A DNA stretch of 64,000 bases from NCBI GenBank assembly GCA_030654075.1, contig JAURYB010000026.1, positions 1-64,000 on the forward strand, given 5' to 3'. The notes beneath the pieces are model-generated. The model saw only the letters and a program-made list of their open reading frames with translations, did not search any database and was not told the origin of the DNA. Positions 51,717 through 60,627 of the stretch are shown here, piece by piece. Made by a program: the position numbers and the translations under genes. This stretch comes from Bacteroidales bacterium (GTDB lineage Bacteria > Bacteroidota > Bacteroidia > Bacteroidales > UBA4417). Numbering within the stretch: position 1 is the stretch's first letter; each line of letters begins with the position of its first letter.

Positions 51717-53954
51717 TTAATTGCTTTTTATTTTTTCAATTTCCAACCAAATTGGATCTTTTGAATGATTCAATTCATTTAAAATAGTAACCATTCTGTT
51801 CCTGTTAAAGGTCTTTGGCGTGATAATTGAATTGCCATTATCTTTTGTTCTTGTGATGATCCTTTCTTTAATTAAAATTTTAAATATCTCATTTGCAATA
51901 GCTTTGTTATTTTTGTTTCCAAAACTTTTTAATAGTTCAGATTCGATTTTCCCTACACCAGAAAATAAGAACAATTTCTTAATTAATGAAATAAAGATTA
52001 GATGAGCAGAATTTAAGTTTTGTTTTTTATCCATTGAATTCATTGAATCAGGAAAATAATTTTCAACATTTCCTGAAATTATGAAAGATGGTAAATCCTT
52101 TTTTGAAGACACACCATAAAGATTTTTTATTTCACAATCTTTAAAAGTGATTTTTGAAAAGCTACAATGTGAGACATCAAGATTATCAATAAAAGAGTCT
52201 TTTATGCAGAAATTGTCAATTAAACTATTTGATAAATTCAACGTGTAGATATAAGTGCATTCAATGATCATGCCGCCTATATCAATATTGCTATTACAGC
52301 AACATAAAGTCAAAACACTTAACAAATCACCTGCTAAAATTTTGTTGTTTGAATTTGCAGCCTTTTTTAAGAATTCAAGGTAAAAAGTTGCCGTATGACT
52401 TGTTGATATTTTATTAGACACAATCTCCATACCTAATCTATGAAGTGGATTATCCCAATGTTCATTAAGAATTTCTAAATCATTATCATTTACAATGTCT
52501 ATCAAATTTAGGGCTCTTAAACCATCTAGGATATAATAATCGATGAATTGTCTATCATTGCTGTCAGATGAAATGCGACCTAATGAAGGTAGCCTTTGTA
52601 ACATTACAGCAGATTCATCAACAGGAGGTGTGCCAACCACTAATTCAAATGCTTTATTTATTTCTGAAATTGTTAAGGGACCAATATCATTTATTTTTGA
52701 TCTTGTAAATTGCGCAATCTGTATGAGAATTTTCAATATTGTCTCAGGGTTTAAAACTGAACGAATTCTTGCTTCTCTTTCGCATAAATTAATAATCAAT
52801 GTATCCCAAAACTCAACTGCATTTTCTGAATCAATAAAAAAACTTTCCAATTTGGCTTTATCAATGGAATTAATTATTTGACATATTAGAGGCCTTTTGG
52901 GCAACCAAAAAGGCAATTCGGCAAAAATGGATAGGCTTTTTAAATAGTTACCCATTTCTTCATCTGAAAATTCATCTTTACTTCTTATAATAATTGTATT
53001 AGTTAGATTTAAACCTAATGCAGTTAGCATTTCATAATTATTATTGAAATAATGCTCTCTCCCTGAAATAATTAAAGGGCTTTTCGTTTTAGAAATTAAT
53101 TCTTTAACACCAGATAACGAACTTGCTCGAATTTGTTTTAATCTTATATTATCATCACTCCATATTTGGGCACCTATTTCATCAAAACCATCCAAAAGAA
53201 GAATAAGTTTATCGCCTCCCAGAATTTTCAATATAGAATCCGCTTCTTTTGTTAATCCTAAATCTTCAAAATGCCTTCTTATTATTTCTTCAGCTCTTTT
53301 AGTCCCCCAATTTTCTTTAAGATTTATTGCAATTGGATAGTAAATATTATTGCCTTGATGAAATGAAAGTTGGAAAAACATTTCTTTTAAGCAACGACTT
53401 TTTCCTGTTCCATAATTACCTAATAGAATTATTCGTTTCCCGTCTTTCAGATATTTTGATATATCCTTTATTTGAATCGACGATTTAATTGGGCTAATTT
53501 GCTCATAATATACAGGTGTATATTCTACATTATCCGGTTCACCAGTAAATGGGTTAACGGCACTCCCAAATATTTTTTTTGACCTGATATGTGCGTATGA
53601 ATTAAAATCAAAAAATAAATTCGAGAATGAATCATAAGATAAAACGCTTACAAAATCACCTTGGCCTGTAGTTTGCATAGAATTTGACGGCTCATTAGGC
53701 ATAACAAGATAAAATTCAGGGAATATATTTTGAGAAAAGAGATTAAAACGAGTTGAAGCACATTTTGAAATATCAGTTCTTACTTTATCTAACGTTTCAT
53801 TCTCTGTTATTTCAACTATAATCCAATTGTTAGGTTTTGGTTTAAGAACGCAATCAAAATTAACTCCATTAATTGTTTCTTTAACTGCAGTACAATTCCA
53901 CTTAAATTGTGCTAATGTCCTAACATTATTTTCTAATGCTTTCCACGTTATCAT
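51717..53954 (-). CDS. NACHT/STAND NTPase with N-terminal nuclease-like domain and C-terminal pentapeptide-like region
   Basis: The protein is about 745 aa from the ATG at 53954 (MITWKALENNVRTLAQFKWN). Residues 1 to about 110 resemble a PD-(D/E)xK-like fold: NGVNFDCVLKPKPNNWIIVE followed by ITENE, with Asp and Glu but Thr in place of the catalytic Lys. The NACHT part has Walker A LLGNYGTGKS (about 178-186) and Walker B LILLLDGFDEIG (about 250-261). Residues about 560-640 contain pentapeptide-like runs (LNLSNSLIDNFCIKDS, LDVSHCSFSKITFKD). This is the layout of bacterial NACHT antiphage proteins. A frame extension to 54041 is possible but less likely. Confidence 0.75.
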   Translation of the reverse strand: MITWKALENNVRTLAQFKWNCTAVKETINGVNFDCVLKPKPNNWIIVEITENETLDKVRTDISKCASTRFNLFSQNIFPEFYLVMPNEPSNSMQTTGQGDFVSVLSYDSFSNLFFDFNSYAHIRSKKIFGSAVNPFTGEPDNVEYTPVYYEQISPIKSSIQIKDISKYLKDGKRIILLGNYGTGKSRCLKEMFFQLSFHQGNNIYYPIAINLKENWGTKRAEEIIRRHFEDLGLTKEADSILKILGGDKLILLLDGFDEIGAQIWSDDNIRLKQIRASSLSGVKELISKTKSPLIISGREHYFNNNYEMLTALGLNLTNTIIIRSKDEFSDEEMGNYLKSLSIFAELPFWLPKRPLICQIINSIDKAKLESFFIDSENAVEFWDTLIINLCEREARIRSVLNPETILKILIQIAQFTRSKINDIGPLTISEINKAFELVVGTPPVDESAVMLQRLPSLGRISSDSNDRQFIDYYILDGLRALNLIDIVNDNDLEILNEHWDNPLHRLGMEIVSNKISTSHTATFYLEFLKKAANSNNKILAGDLLSVLTLCCCNSNIDIGGMIIECTYIYTLNLSNSLIDNFCIKDSFIDNLDVSHCSFSKITFKDCEIKNLYGVSSKKDLPSFIISGNVENYFPDSMNSMDKKQNLNSAHLIFISLIKKLFLFSGVGKIESELLKSFGNKNNKAIANEIFKILIKERIITRTKDNGNSIITPKTFNRNRMVTILNELNHSKDPIWLEIEKIKSN

Positions 53955-54465
53955 ATGTATATGTTTGTTAAAGATTTGTAATAGCCCTATTGCATTTGAA
54001 TAGTGGATATAGATTGTATACCTTCTCTGTAAAAAAAACAATAATTATTTAAGTATATGTGAATCAAATAATCTGGCGTTCACTAATACTTGCTTAAAGT
54101 TGAACATTCGATTTAGTCATTTTCATTAAATTCTAATATTGTGTTGAGTTCCTTTTAAAAGAAATGACTATTCTGGTAATGATTTAATTTGCAAGAAGAT
54201 AAACGTATTTTTACTACTTTGATTCATATTTGATGTAAATGTAAGCACAATATTAAATTTAGTTAGATGTGTTGATAAATAATTCAAAATCCATTTTCCT
54301 TAATCTCAATTACTTGCCAATTATTGAAATATTAATACCAGAAAAGCATTAGTTTTTGCTAACTTTCGCCCCAAATGCTTTGCAGAGATCTTTTGATAGC
54401 AAGAAAAATTTAATTTATCAGGAGTAACGGGAAATATCGTTTTGTGGATGTTGGAATCATCAAAT
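53955..54465. other. AT-rich gap between the NACHT gene and the HNH gene
   Basis: About 510 bp without a convincing gene. I looked for a retron-like msr/msd RNA or reverse transcriptase fragment and saw neither. The NACHT promoter is presumably here, but no perfect TAnnTTTG box was recognised on the minus strand close to the start. Confidence 0.5.
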
Positions 54466-55299
54466 CTATAATATTTTACCATCAAAATACCTGCACATTC
54501 CAGCGAAGAGATATTTATCTGATTTCATTAGTAGAATCTGATTTTCAACTTCTGTTTTTAAATCAGGGCTTATAGTATCTTTCAATGTATGTTTGTAAAT
54601 TCTGAACTGCCTGAAAACCTGGTATCTGAAATTCTGTAGCTCAATTCGGTTGATCCCGTAAAACTCTTCTGCGGCTTTCACAAAAAGTTCAAATTCAGGC
54701 AGAGTTGGTATGATTTTAACTTCTTCGGTAATATCATCTGCAGTATAAGCGAAAAACACTGCTGGATCATCAAAATACGGATTCAGTAGAAATGCCTTTT
54801 CAGCCCGGTGATGATTAATGAAATTCTCTAGTTTGTAATTATGACCGATGTCAAGTGGATCGGGCGAAATATTGCCTTTGAGTTGCTCAATTTCGGCATC
54901 AGTAGTATCCGCTTTTATATTTGGTTCAGGAATTAAAACAGCCCCGATCGGGAAATTATCACTTTTATAAATCTGGTTGCAGATCTGGCAAGCGTACAAG
55001 TAATTGTCGAAAGTATACGCAAGCCACCAGTATATACTCTTAGGACGAAAATGTTCCACATCACCGTGAGCAACTACCTCGGTATTAGCCTCACAATAAG
55101 CGCATTTGCCAGAACTATCCTTTTTTAAGCGGGTTTTAGCACTCTTCCAGAAAGCGCTGTTGAATGAAATTTTAGTAGTTGGATTGTTCAGATAATTTCG
55201 TTGTGCGAACATCAACTCTTTGTCCTTCTCAGTTTTGGAAACCCCTCTATATTTCACATTTATGGCTTGCGGAGTTCTAGTTCGGGTTAAAGGTATCAT
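54466..55299 (-). CDS. PtuB-like HNH endonuclease (Septu-type effector)
   Basis: The protein is 277 aa. It has the HNH zinc-finger pattern of the PtuB family: GKCAYCE (Cys66, Cys69), HGDVEHFRPKS (78-88), WWLAYTFDNYLYACQICNQ (91-109; Cys104, Cys107) and NFPIGAVLIPE. This pattern occurs in HNH effectors of Septu and of retron Ec78. It begins 3 bp after the end of the ATPase gene, so the two are cotranscribed. In Septu the ATPase restrains or activates the nuclease in response to phage. The C-terminal half is unassigned. Confidence 0.82.
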   Translation of the reverse strand: MIPLTRTRTPQAINVKYRGVSKTEKDKELMFAQRNYLNNPTTKISFNSAFWKSAKTRLKKDSSGKCAYCEANTEVVAHGDVEHFRPKSIYWWLAYTFDNYLYACQICNQIYKSDNFPIGAVLIPEPNIKADTTDAEIEQLKGNISPDPLDIGHNYKLENFINHHRAEKAFLLNPYFDDPAVFFAYTADDITEEVKIIPTLPEFELFVKAAEEFYGINRIELQNFRYQVFRQFRIYKHTLKDTISPDLKTEVENQILLMKSDKYLFAGMCRYFDGKIL

Positions 55300-55302
55300 G
55301 GC

Positions 55303-56559
55303 TTACCTGGATATTTTCAAACTGTTCTCAATTTTACTCAGGAGTTCTAATTCGGAATCAGAAACGATAAGGCTTTTACGTTGGGGCAAGTTATTTTTCA
55401 GTGTTTTTTTTACTGAATTAAATTTTAGTTTGTCGGTTTTACTTAAGGATTCAATATTTGATTTCAGAACTTCATACACTTTTTTAGTCTGTTGTATTTC
55501 ATAGCTTTCGTCGGTCTCCAACCCAAATACAGGGGTCATTAACAGCTGATTCACCAACAATGATCTTGGAGATCCACGGAACGCGACCAGTTCAACCAGA
55601 TTGTCCGAATTACGCTTAAGTGCAAATAATTCGCCTTCATCAGCTTGTTGCGCGGTTAAAGGCGAGTGAGTAGTAGCAACCACCTGAAAGTTTGGCAACT
55701 TAAGGCTTATGAATTCAATGAGCTTACGTTGCCATTTAGGGTGAAGGTGCAAGTCTACTTCGTCAATTAGCAAAAGTCCCCTTGCTTCGAGTGGTTTTTT
55801 ATAGTCACGAAAAGTTTCGGTTACCCTGAATAACAAATCCCCGATCCAGGCAGCCATATTCTGATATCCGTCACTTAGCTGTTCAAGAGGAACAATCCCA
55901 TCAACAGTTTTAAACATAACCTGTTTTTTAACTTTGTCAATGCTGTGAAAAGTTGTTCCCGGCAGAAAATCATTTAATGCGTCCTTAACGATTTTGATTC
56001 CTTCTTCCCCTGATCGATAGTCCAATTCAATAACCCAGGAAGTTAATGGATTTAATGAAAATGAATTATCGAAAAGATTCCTGACATTCACTGACCGGCC
56101 ACTATATCGCGATTTATCAGAATTTCGAAAGTTATCAGTACTTAAGCTTCTGCTGGCTCCATAGGCGACTATAAAATAATTTCGTTTTGCATTTTCAATC
56201 GCGTCATCGATTAGATGAAGGGATTCTTTATTGATTGAAATAATATTTGATAGCGTATCCCCCTGGTTGATATTCAATGAGATAGACCGCTCTTCTCCCT
56301 TTTTGGTCTCCAACACAGCAATTATAGAACAACTTTTTTCGCCATTCCGAATCCAACTATCTGTATTCCCAATTAACTCCCCAAGCGCGTTACTTCCCGC
56401 TGTTACCAAAGCAATTGCTTTCAATAAATTGCTTTTGCCTGTACCATTTTCGCCTAAAATTAAGGTCCACTTTCGATTAGTGGACTTATTCTTCTCAAAT
56501 GACAACTCAATATCCGCAAGGCATTTGAAGTTTTGGATATGTATTTTCTTTAGAAACAT
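55303..56559 (-). CDS. PtuA-like AAA/SMC-type ATPase (Septu-type)
   Basis: The protein is 418 aa. It starts MFLKKIHIQNFKCLADIELS, with Walker A GENGTGKS (36-43), a signature LSDGYQ (228-233), Walker B GLLLIDEVDLHLHP (261-274) and the switch His in VVATTHSPL (about 293-301). This is the AAA_21/AAA_15 pattern of ABC-type ATPases found in PtuA, OLD-like and other defence proteins. No TOPRIM nuclease domain is attached, so PtuA with its HNH partner is preferred over an OLD nuclease. It is shorter than typical PtuA of retron Ec78. Confidence 0.8.
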   Translation of the reverse strand: MFLKKIHIQNFKCLADIELSFEKNKSTNRKWTLILGENGTGKSNLLKAIALVTAGSNALGELIGNTDSWIRNGEKSCSIIAVLETKKGEERSISLNINQGDTLSNIISINKESLHLIDDAIENAKRNYFIVAYGASRSLSTDNFRNSDKSRYSGRSVNVRNLFDNSFSLNPLTSWVIELDYRSGEEGIKIVKDALNDFLPGTTFHSIDKVKKQVMFKTVDGIVPLEQLSDGYQNMAAWIGDLLFRVTETFRDYKKPLEARGLLLIDEVDLHLHPKWQRKLIEFISLKLPNFQVVATTHSPLTAQQADEGELFALKRNSDNLVELVAFRGSPRSLLVNQLLMTPVFGLETDESYEIQQTKKVYEVLKSNIESLSKTDKLKFNSVKKTLKNNLPQRKSLIVSDSELELLSKIENSLKISR

Positions 56560-56969
56560 TTTAAATGAAATTTATTCGCTAAGTTAATACTAAATTGCAT
56601 GAATTTATTCAGCTTTTCACATTTTTTAGGCTTAAACTTTTAAGCGAAAGTAAAAAAAAAACTTTTATAAGGGTTAAGTAAAAATGGTATGACCAACCAG
56701 TCTGCTTGAAAGTCATTTTTACATGAGATTTCACAAATTACGCAGATAACTAATGGCGTTCAGCAATTATTTATCTGAAATTTGAGGGTTGATAATTACT
56801 TTTTATCTTTTAAATCTGTATTATGTTATTGATAGTCAATGATTAGAATGAACTGATTCGTTAATTTAAACCTAATTTGAATAAAGTCAAAAAATGTAAA
56901 ATTAGATGTTATGTTATTTATTTTGCTAACTCTCCATTTTCTGATTTACAAACCTTTAAATATTTTGCT
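56560..56969. other. AT-rich gap between DUF4238 gene and the ATPase gene
   Basis: About 410 bp with no gene. A fragment AGATTTCACAAATTACGCAG near 56720 resembles one arm of the CACAGATT repeat at 62071. No retron-like RNA or promoter with a perfect box was recognised. Confidence 0.45.
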
Positions 56970-57854
56970 CTAATTTTCTTTTGTATTCTTAATCGCCTCA
57001 ACCGATCCGATAATACATTTGTCACTTTGAAAAAGTTGCATCGTATTAAAACTCTCAACCCATTCCTTGTTGATCATAAGCCTGATTATTTTATTCTGCG
57101 TAGGAAGTTCGTCCTTAGGGAAAATGGCAATAAGGTATTTGTTACTGATGGGCAGGTAATAAGCGTTTTCAATATCGAAATGCATGGTTCTCATTTTCTG
57201 CATATTAATTGCCAAAACTGGATTATCCGAAGTGATAAATTCGCTGTCATCGGCTATCGTATATACATTAATGCAATCAAACTGCTTGGCTTCAATAAGC
57301 TTTAGCGCGACTTTAAGCTGGGTTATTAGTAACGGAATGCGGGTTATGTTTTTATGGCTGACTTCCAGTTCTTCCAGTGTTTTGTTTTGAAAGCCAACCT
57401 GCGCTCCCTCAGAATTGAAATAATGATCCACCTTAAACTGATTCCTGAGCTGGTCTATCTTCTGCATTTTCACATCAGTATGATAACCCAACAGGTCATT
57501 CCACTTTTTGGTTTTATAAAACATGGTTACAACTGCGGAAACAATAGATTTCTTCAATTCATCTGTAATTTCCAGGACTTTATCATCAGTCAGCACTGAA
57601 AAAAGGTTATCATAATGATTTTCAAATATATCCGTGTAAATGTCCTCCAGCTTTTGTTTTGATTTATCATTTCTATCCGGCTTTAGAAGGTGTTTTTCTG
57701 CACAGATTTCACTGATTTTGCTTTCAACAATCATATTGAAAGCCTCATCTTTTTTAAGGATATTCAAATAGTAATCATCATTCTTCCGGGTGGCAAAATT
57801 CTTCAGATACGTTTTTGGAACGAAATGGTGCTTCTTATTTTCAGCTTTCTTCAT
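56970..57854 (-). CDS. DUF4238 domain protein
   Basis: The protein is 294 aa with no signal peptide. The diagnostic N-terminus is KKHHFVPKTYLKNFA (8-22), followed later by DDSEFITSDNPVLAIN (about 208-223) and YYLPISNKYLIAIFPKD (about 236-252), all typical of DUF4238. The family has no known biochemical activity but is often found near restriction and other defence genes; the paired His and the later SDNP motif could be catalytic. Its position next to the Septu-like pair is consistent with that. Whether it belongs to the same system is unknown. Confidence 0.8.
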   Translation of the reverse strand: MKKAENKKHHFVPKTYLKNFATRKNDDYYLNILKKDEAFNMIVESKISEICAEKHLLKPDRNDKSKQKLEDIYTDIFENHYDNLFSVLTDDKVLEITDELKKSIVSAVVTMFYKTKKWNDLLGYHTDVKMQKIDQLRNQFKVDHYFNSEGAQVGFQNKTLEELEVSHKNITRIPLLITQLKVALKLIEAKQFDCINVYTIADDSEFITSDNPVLAINMQKMRTMHFDIENAYYLPISNKYLIAIFPKDELPTQNKIIRLMINKEWVESFNTMQLFQSDKCIIGSVEAIKNTKEN

Positions 57855-58278
57855 AGGATTACTTTAGGATTCGGATAAATACTATGTTTTAACAGGATAA
57901 CAACTCTTTGATGCATAAATTCAAAAATAGTTACAGGACTTGTTACAATTAGCAAAATTTGAAAACCTGGTTTAAAACGGAGTAATTAAAAGGTTAATCT
58001 ATTCAGATGTAAATATAAGCAAAATAGAAGGAAGTGAATTTTTTATTTCACGCAAAGACGCGAAGGTACGAAGCCAGTTACTTAAATATATTAATTATAT
58101 AATAGTTATGAAGCGTTATTAATGAAAACATCATCACCTTACAACAAGAGATCAGACTGAATCTAAAATAATTATTAATGCAAAAAACAAAGCAACCCGA
58201 AAGAGATGGTCAGGCATGCTTCACCCTCAAAGATCCGAAACGTGTTATGAAATAAGGAAGTAATTAAAATTGCAGGTG
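57855..58278. other. Intergenic region at the right side of the island
   Basis: This 424-bp region contains one arm of a CGCAAAGACGCGAAGG repeat (about 58050-58066) and otherwise AT-rich sequence. No tRNA, direct repeat or integrase that would mark an insertion boundary was seen. Confidence 0.45.
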
Positions 58279-58965
58279 TTATTTCTTAGCCAGCGCTTCC
58301 GCAATTGCTTTTTCAGCCAGCGGTCCCATTACTTTATACCCGGCAAGGTTTGGATGCACTCCATCTTCGGAATAAGCAGATTTAAATCCTTGTCTTTCAT
58401 CCACTGTAGATGAAAAATAATCAAGGTAGATGCAGTCGTTTTTATCTGCATAGTCTTTTATCATTTTATTCAGACTGATAATTTTTCCGGCAGGCTGAAG
58501 TCCTGGTTTCCATGGATAATCAAATACAGGCAATACCGAACTAAGCACCACTTTAATGCCGTTTGCCTTTGCCATTTCACTCATTCCCATAATATTATCC
58601 ATAATCATTTCAAGCGTTGTTGGACCTGTATTCCCGGCAATATCATTGGTTCCGGCCAGTATAACCACAACGGCTGGCTTAAGAGCAATTACATCAGCAC
58701 GGAAACGCACCAGCATCTGCGGAGTGGTTTGCCCGCTTATTCCACGGCCAATGTATGGTTTCCCTGCAAAAAACACAGAATCTACATAAACCCAGCCATC
58801 GGTGATGGAATTGCCCATAAATACTACACGATTTTCACCTTTTGCTGGTGGAGCCAGTTTTTCATTGGCAGCATGGTAACGCTCAAAGTTTGCCCAATCC
58901 TGCGCGGAAAGGGAAGTTCCGGCGAAAAGAGAGGCGAGGAGGGTGATGATTTTCATGGATTTCAT
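58279..58965 (-). CDS. Secreted SGNH/GDSL-family hydrolase
   Basis: The protein is 228 aa with a signal peptide (about 1-22, ending SLSAQ). The four SGNH blocks are present: VVFMGNSITDGW (Ser), IGRGISGQT (Gly), VVILAGTNDIAGN (Asn) and EDGVHPNLAGY (Asp/His). Such proteins are esterases, for example acetyl-xylan or platelet-activating-factor acetylhydrolase-like enzymes. The substrate cannot be told. A second ATG at 58956 is a possible start. An octad array lies directly upstream. Confidence 0.9.
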   Translation of the reverse strand: MKSMKIITLLASLFAGTSLSAQDWANFERYHAANEKLAPPAKGENRVVFMGNSITDGWVYVDSVFFAGKPYIGRGISGQTTPQMLVRFRADVIALKPAVVVILAGTNDIAGNTGPTTLEMIMDNIMGMSEMAKANGIKVVLSSVLPVFDYPWKPGLQPAGKIISLNKMIKDYADKNDCIYLDYFSSTVDERQGFKSAYSEDGVHPNLAGYKVMGPLAEKAIAEALAKK

Positions 58966-58970
58966 GGTGG

Positions 58971-59002
58971 ATTTGGAGATTTGAGGATTTGAAAATTTGA
59001 AA
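58971..59002. repeat. Octad array (ATTTGAnn, 4 units) upstream of the SGNH gene
   Basis: Units ATTTGGAG, ATTTGAGG, ATTTGAAA and ATTTGAAA have an 8-bp step and begin 6 bp upstream of the start codon at 58965. It is the reverse complement type of the array at 45495-45526. Confidence 0.82.
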
Positions 59003-59059
59003 ATGAGTATATGTGGTTAATTTGGAGAAGAATGAAGAAGATTGATGTTATTTTTTTTT

Positions 59060-59157
59060 GATTTAAGAACAAGGAACATCGATTTTTGATCTAAGAAGTT
59101 GCACCACATTAAAATTCAAATCAAAAATTTTAGATCGTTAATCCTTGTTCTTAAATC
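59060..59157. repeat. MITE-like hairpin element (AGAACAAGGA), copy 2
   Basis: GATTTAAGAACAAGGA (59060-59075) and TCCTTGTTCTTAAATC (59142-59157) are perfect 16-bp inverted repeats at the ends of a 98-bp element. It resembles copy 1 at 32705-32809 at its ends while the middle differs. It lies between the SGNH gene and aguA. Confidence 0.88.
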
Positions 59158-59194
59158 ATTTTATTAAATAAAAATCAGAGTTTCTAACTAACTC

Positions 59195-60247
59195 TCAAAC
59201 AAACGGTTCCTGCTGGCTGAGGCAATGGAAACTTCCAAGGCCCCAGATAATATCGGTTGAATCGATACCAACAACGTTTCTCGATGGGAAACATTGCTGT
59301 ATAATCTGCAACGCTTTGTCATCATTTTTACTCCGGAAGATTGGCACAATTACCGATTTATTCGCAATGTAAAAATTGGCATATGAGCTGGGGAGGCGCT
59401 GACCTTCGTAGACCAGTTTATCAGGCATAGGCAGTTCGATGATATTAAGTTGCTTGCCATTCAACAAACGCATTTGCTGCAGTTGCTTTAAATTATGCTG
59501 CAGCAGATTATAGTTTTCGTCGGTTGCGTTTTCTTCAATAACGGTCAACACGGTGTCTTCATTTACAAAACGAACCGTATCGTCAACGTGTCCGTCAGTA
59601 TCATCACCCACAATGCCTTCATCAATCCAAAGAATTTGATCAACTCCGTAATAATTCGACAGATACTCTTCAATCCGGGATTGATTCAGATGAGGGTTTC
59701 GGTTAGGATTTAAAAGACAGGAACGGGAAGTAAGCAGCGTACCATTTCCATTGAATTCAACAGAACCACCTTCCATAACAATACCCGGATTGTAAACCGG
59801 GATGTTTAATTTTTTGCCAATCAGTGTCGGAATTACATCGTCCAGTTCGTAAGGAGGGTATTTGTTCCCCCAGGCATTATAGCCCCAATCAACAATTACT
59901 TTCTTTTGCGCGGCTTCAGTGTTGATCAGAAACGCCGGACCGTGATCACGGCACCAGGCATCGTTGGTAGGGTGAAAGAAGAATTCGACTTTGGAAAAAT
60001 CAACTTCAGCTTTTTGCAAATGACTTACGGCAAAAGCTTTCATCGCTTCGTCAGCCACATTGATGCAGACTTTTTCGCCCTTGGTGAGCTCCTTAATAAA
60101 CAAAGAGTAGGACGGAAAAATAGCATCAATCTTTCCCGGCCAGCTCTCCTCTTTATGTGGCCAGCTTAACCAGGTTGCTAAATGCAACGCAAACTCGGCG
60201 GGAAATTTATATCCCAATTCTTTGGGTGTAGGGTGTTCGAAAATCAT
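59195..60247 (-). CDS. aguA: Agmatine deiminase
   Basis: The protein is 350 aa, typical for the agmatine deiminase family. The guanidino-modifying enzyme motifs are in order: TWLSWPHKEESWPG, NDAWCRDHGPAFL, VMEGGSVEFNGNGTLL, the catalytic Asp/His in GDDTDGHVDDTVRF and the catalytic Cys342 in GLGSFHCLSQQEP. It converts agmatine to N-carbamoylputrescine, the substrate of AguB encoded nearby. Between the two lies a toxin-antitoxin pair. Confidence 0.93.
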   Translation of the reverse strand: MIFEHPTPKELGYKFPAEFALHLATWLSWPHKEESWPGKIDAIFPSYSLFIKELTKGEKVCINVADEAMKAFAVSHLQKAEVDFSKVEFFFHPTNDAWCRDHGPAFLINTEAAQKKVIVDWGYNAWGNKYPPYELDDVIPTLIGKKLNIPVYNPGIVMEGGSVEFNGNGTLLTSRSCLLNPNRNPHLNQSRIEEYLSNYYGVDQILWIDEGIVGDDTDGHVDDTVRFVNEDTVLTVIEENATDENYNLLQHNLKQLQQMRLLNGKQLNIIELPMPDKLVYEGQRLPSSYANFYIANKSVIVPIFRSKNDDKALQIIQQCFPSRNVVGIDSTDIIWGLGSFHCLSQQEPFV

Positions 60248-60273
60248 TGGATAATGGAGTGGATTTTATGTAG

Positions 60274-60627
60274 TTATTCTGCAGAAAAATTTTCGAGAAT
60301 ACCCAGTATTTGTTTTTTTAAATGTGGAATATCTTCTACAGCAGTTTTCCAGATCATGGTAAGTGTAATTCCAAAATATTCATGTACGATTATATCCCGA
60401 ATTCCTGCAATATCTTTCCATGGAACCTGGGTCCATTTTTCTCTGTAAGTTGAGGGCACATGTTTAGCAGCTTCACCAATTATCTGTAAGCGATGTAAAA
60501 TTGCGTCTTGTTTTTCAAAAGATTGATAGAATTCAATTTCTGAAATCGCCGCAACATAGGATTCGATCAACTTAGCCGACTCAAGAATATCATCAAGATA
60601 AACAAGAACGTCGCGTTTTTTCTTCAT
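60274..60627 (-). CDS. hepT: HepT-type toxin (DUF86 RNase/HEPN)
   Basis: The protein is 117 aa. The HEPN signature R-x4-H-x-Y is present as RDIIVHEY (Arg77, His82, Tyr84), and LHRLQIIGEAAKHVP is typical of the family. HepT is an RNase toxin whose activity is blocked when its partner MntA adds AMP to the motif tyrosine. It overlaps the mntA-like gene by 4 bp (ATGA) and ends 26 bp before the aguA start. Confidence 0.9.
   Translation of the reverse strand: MKKKRDVLVYLDDILESAKLIESYVAAISEIEFYQSFEKQDAILHRLQIIGEAAKHVPSTYREKWTQVPWKDIAGIRDIIVHEYFGITLTMIWKTAVEDIPHLKKQILGILENFSAE

Noticed and set aside
54042-54465. Insertion-sequence remnant near the island
   Set aside because: No transposase fragments or terminal inverted repeats with target duplications were recognised.
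53955-56969. Retron (reverse transcriptase plus msr/msd) linked to the PtuA/PtuB-like pair
   Set aside because: No reverse transcriptase motif (such as YADD) in any frame of the region, and no RNA structure that I could defend.
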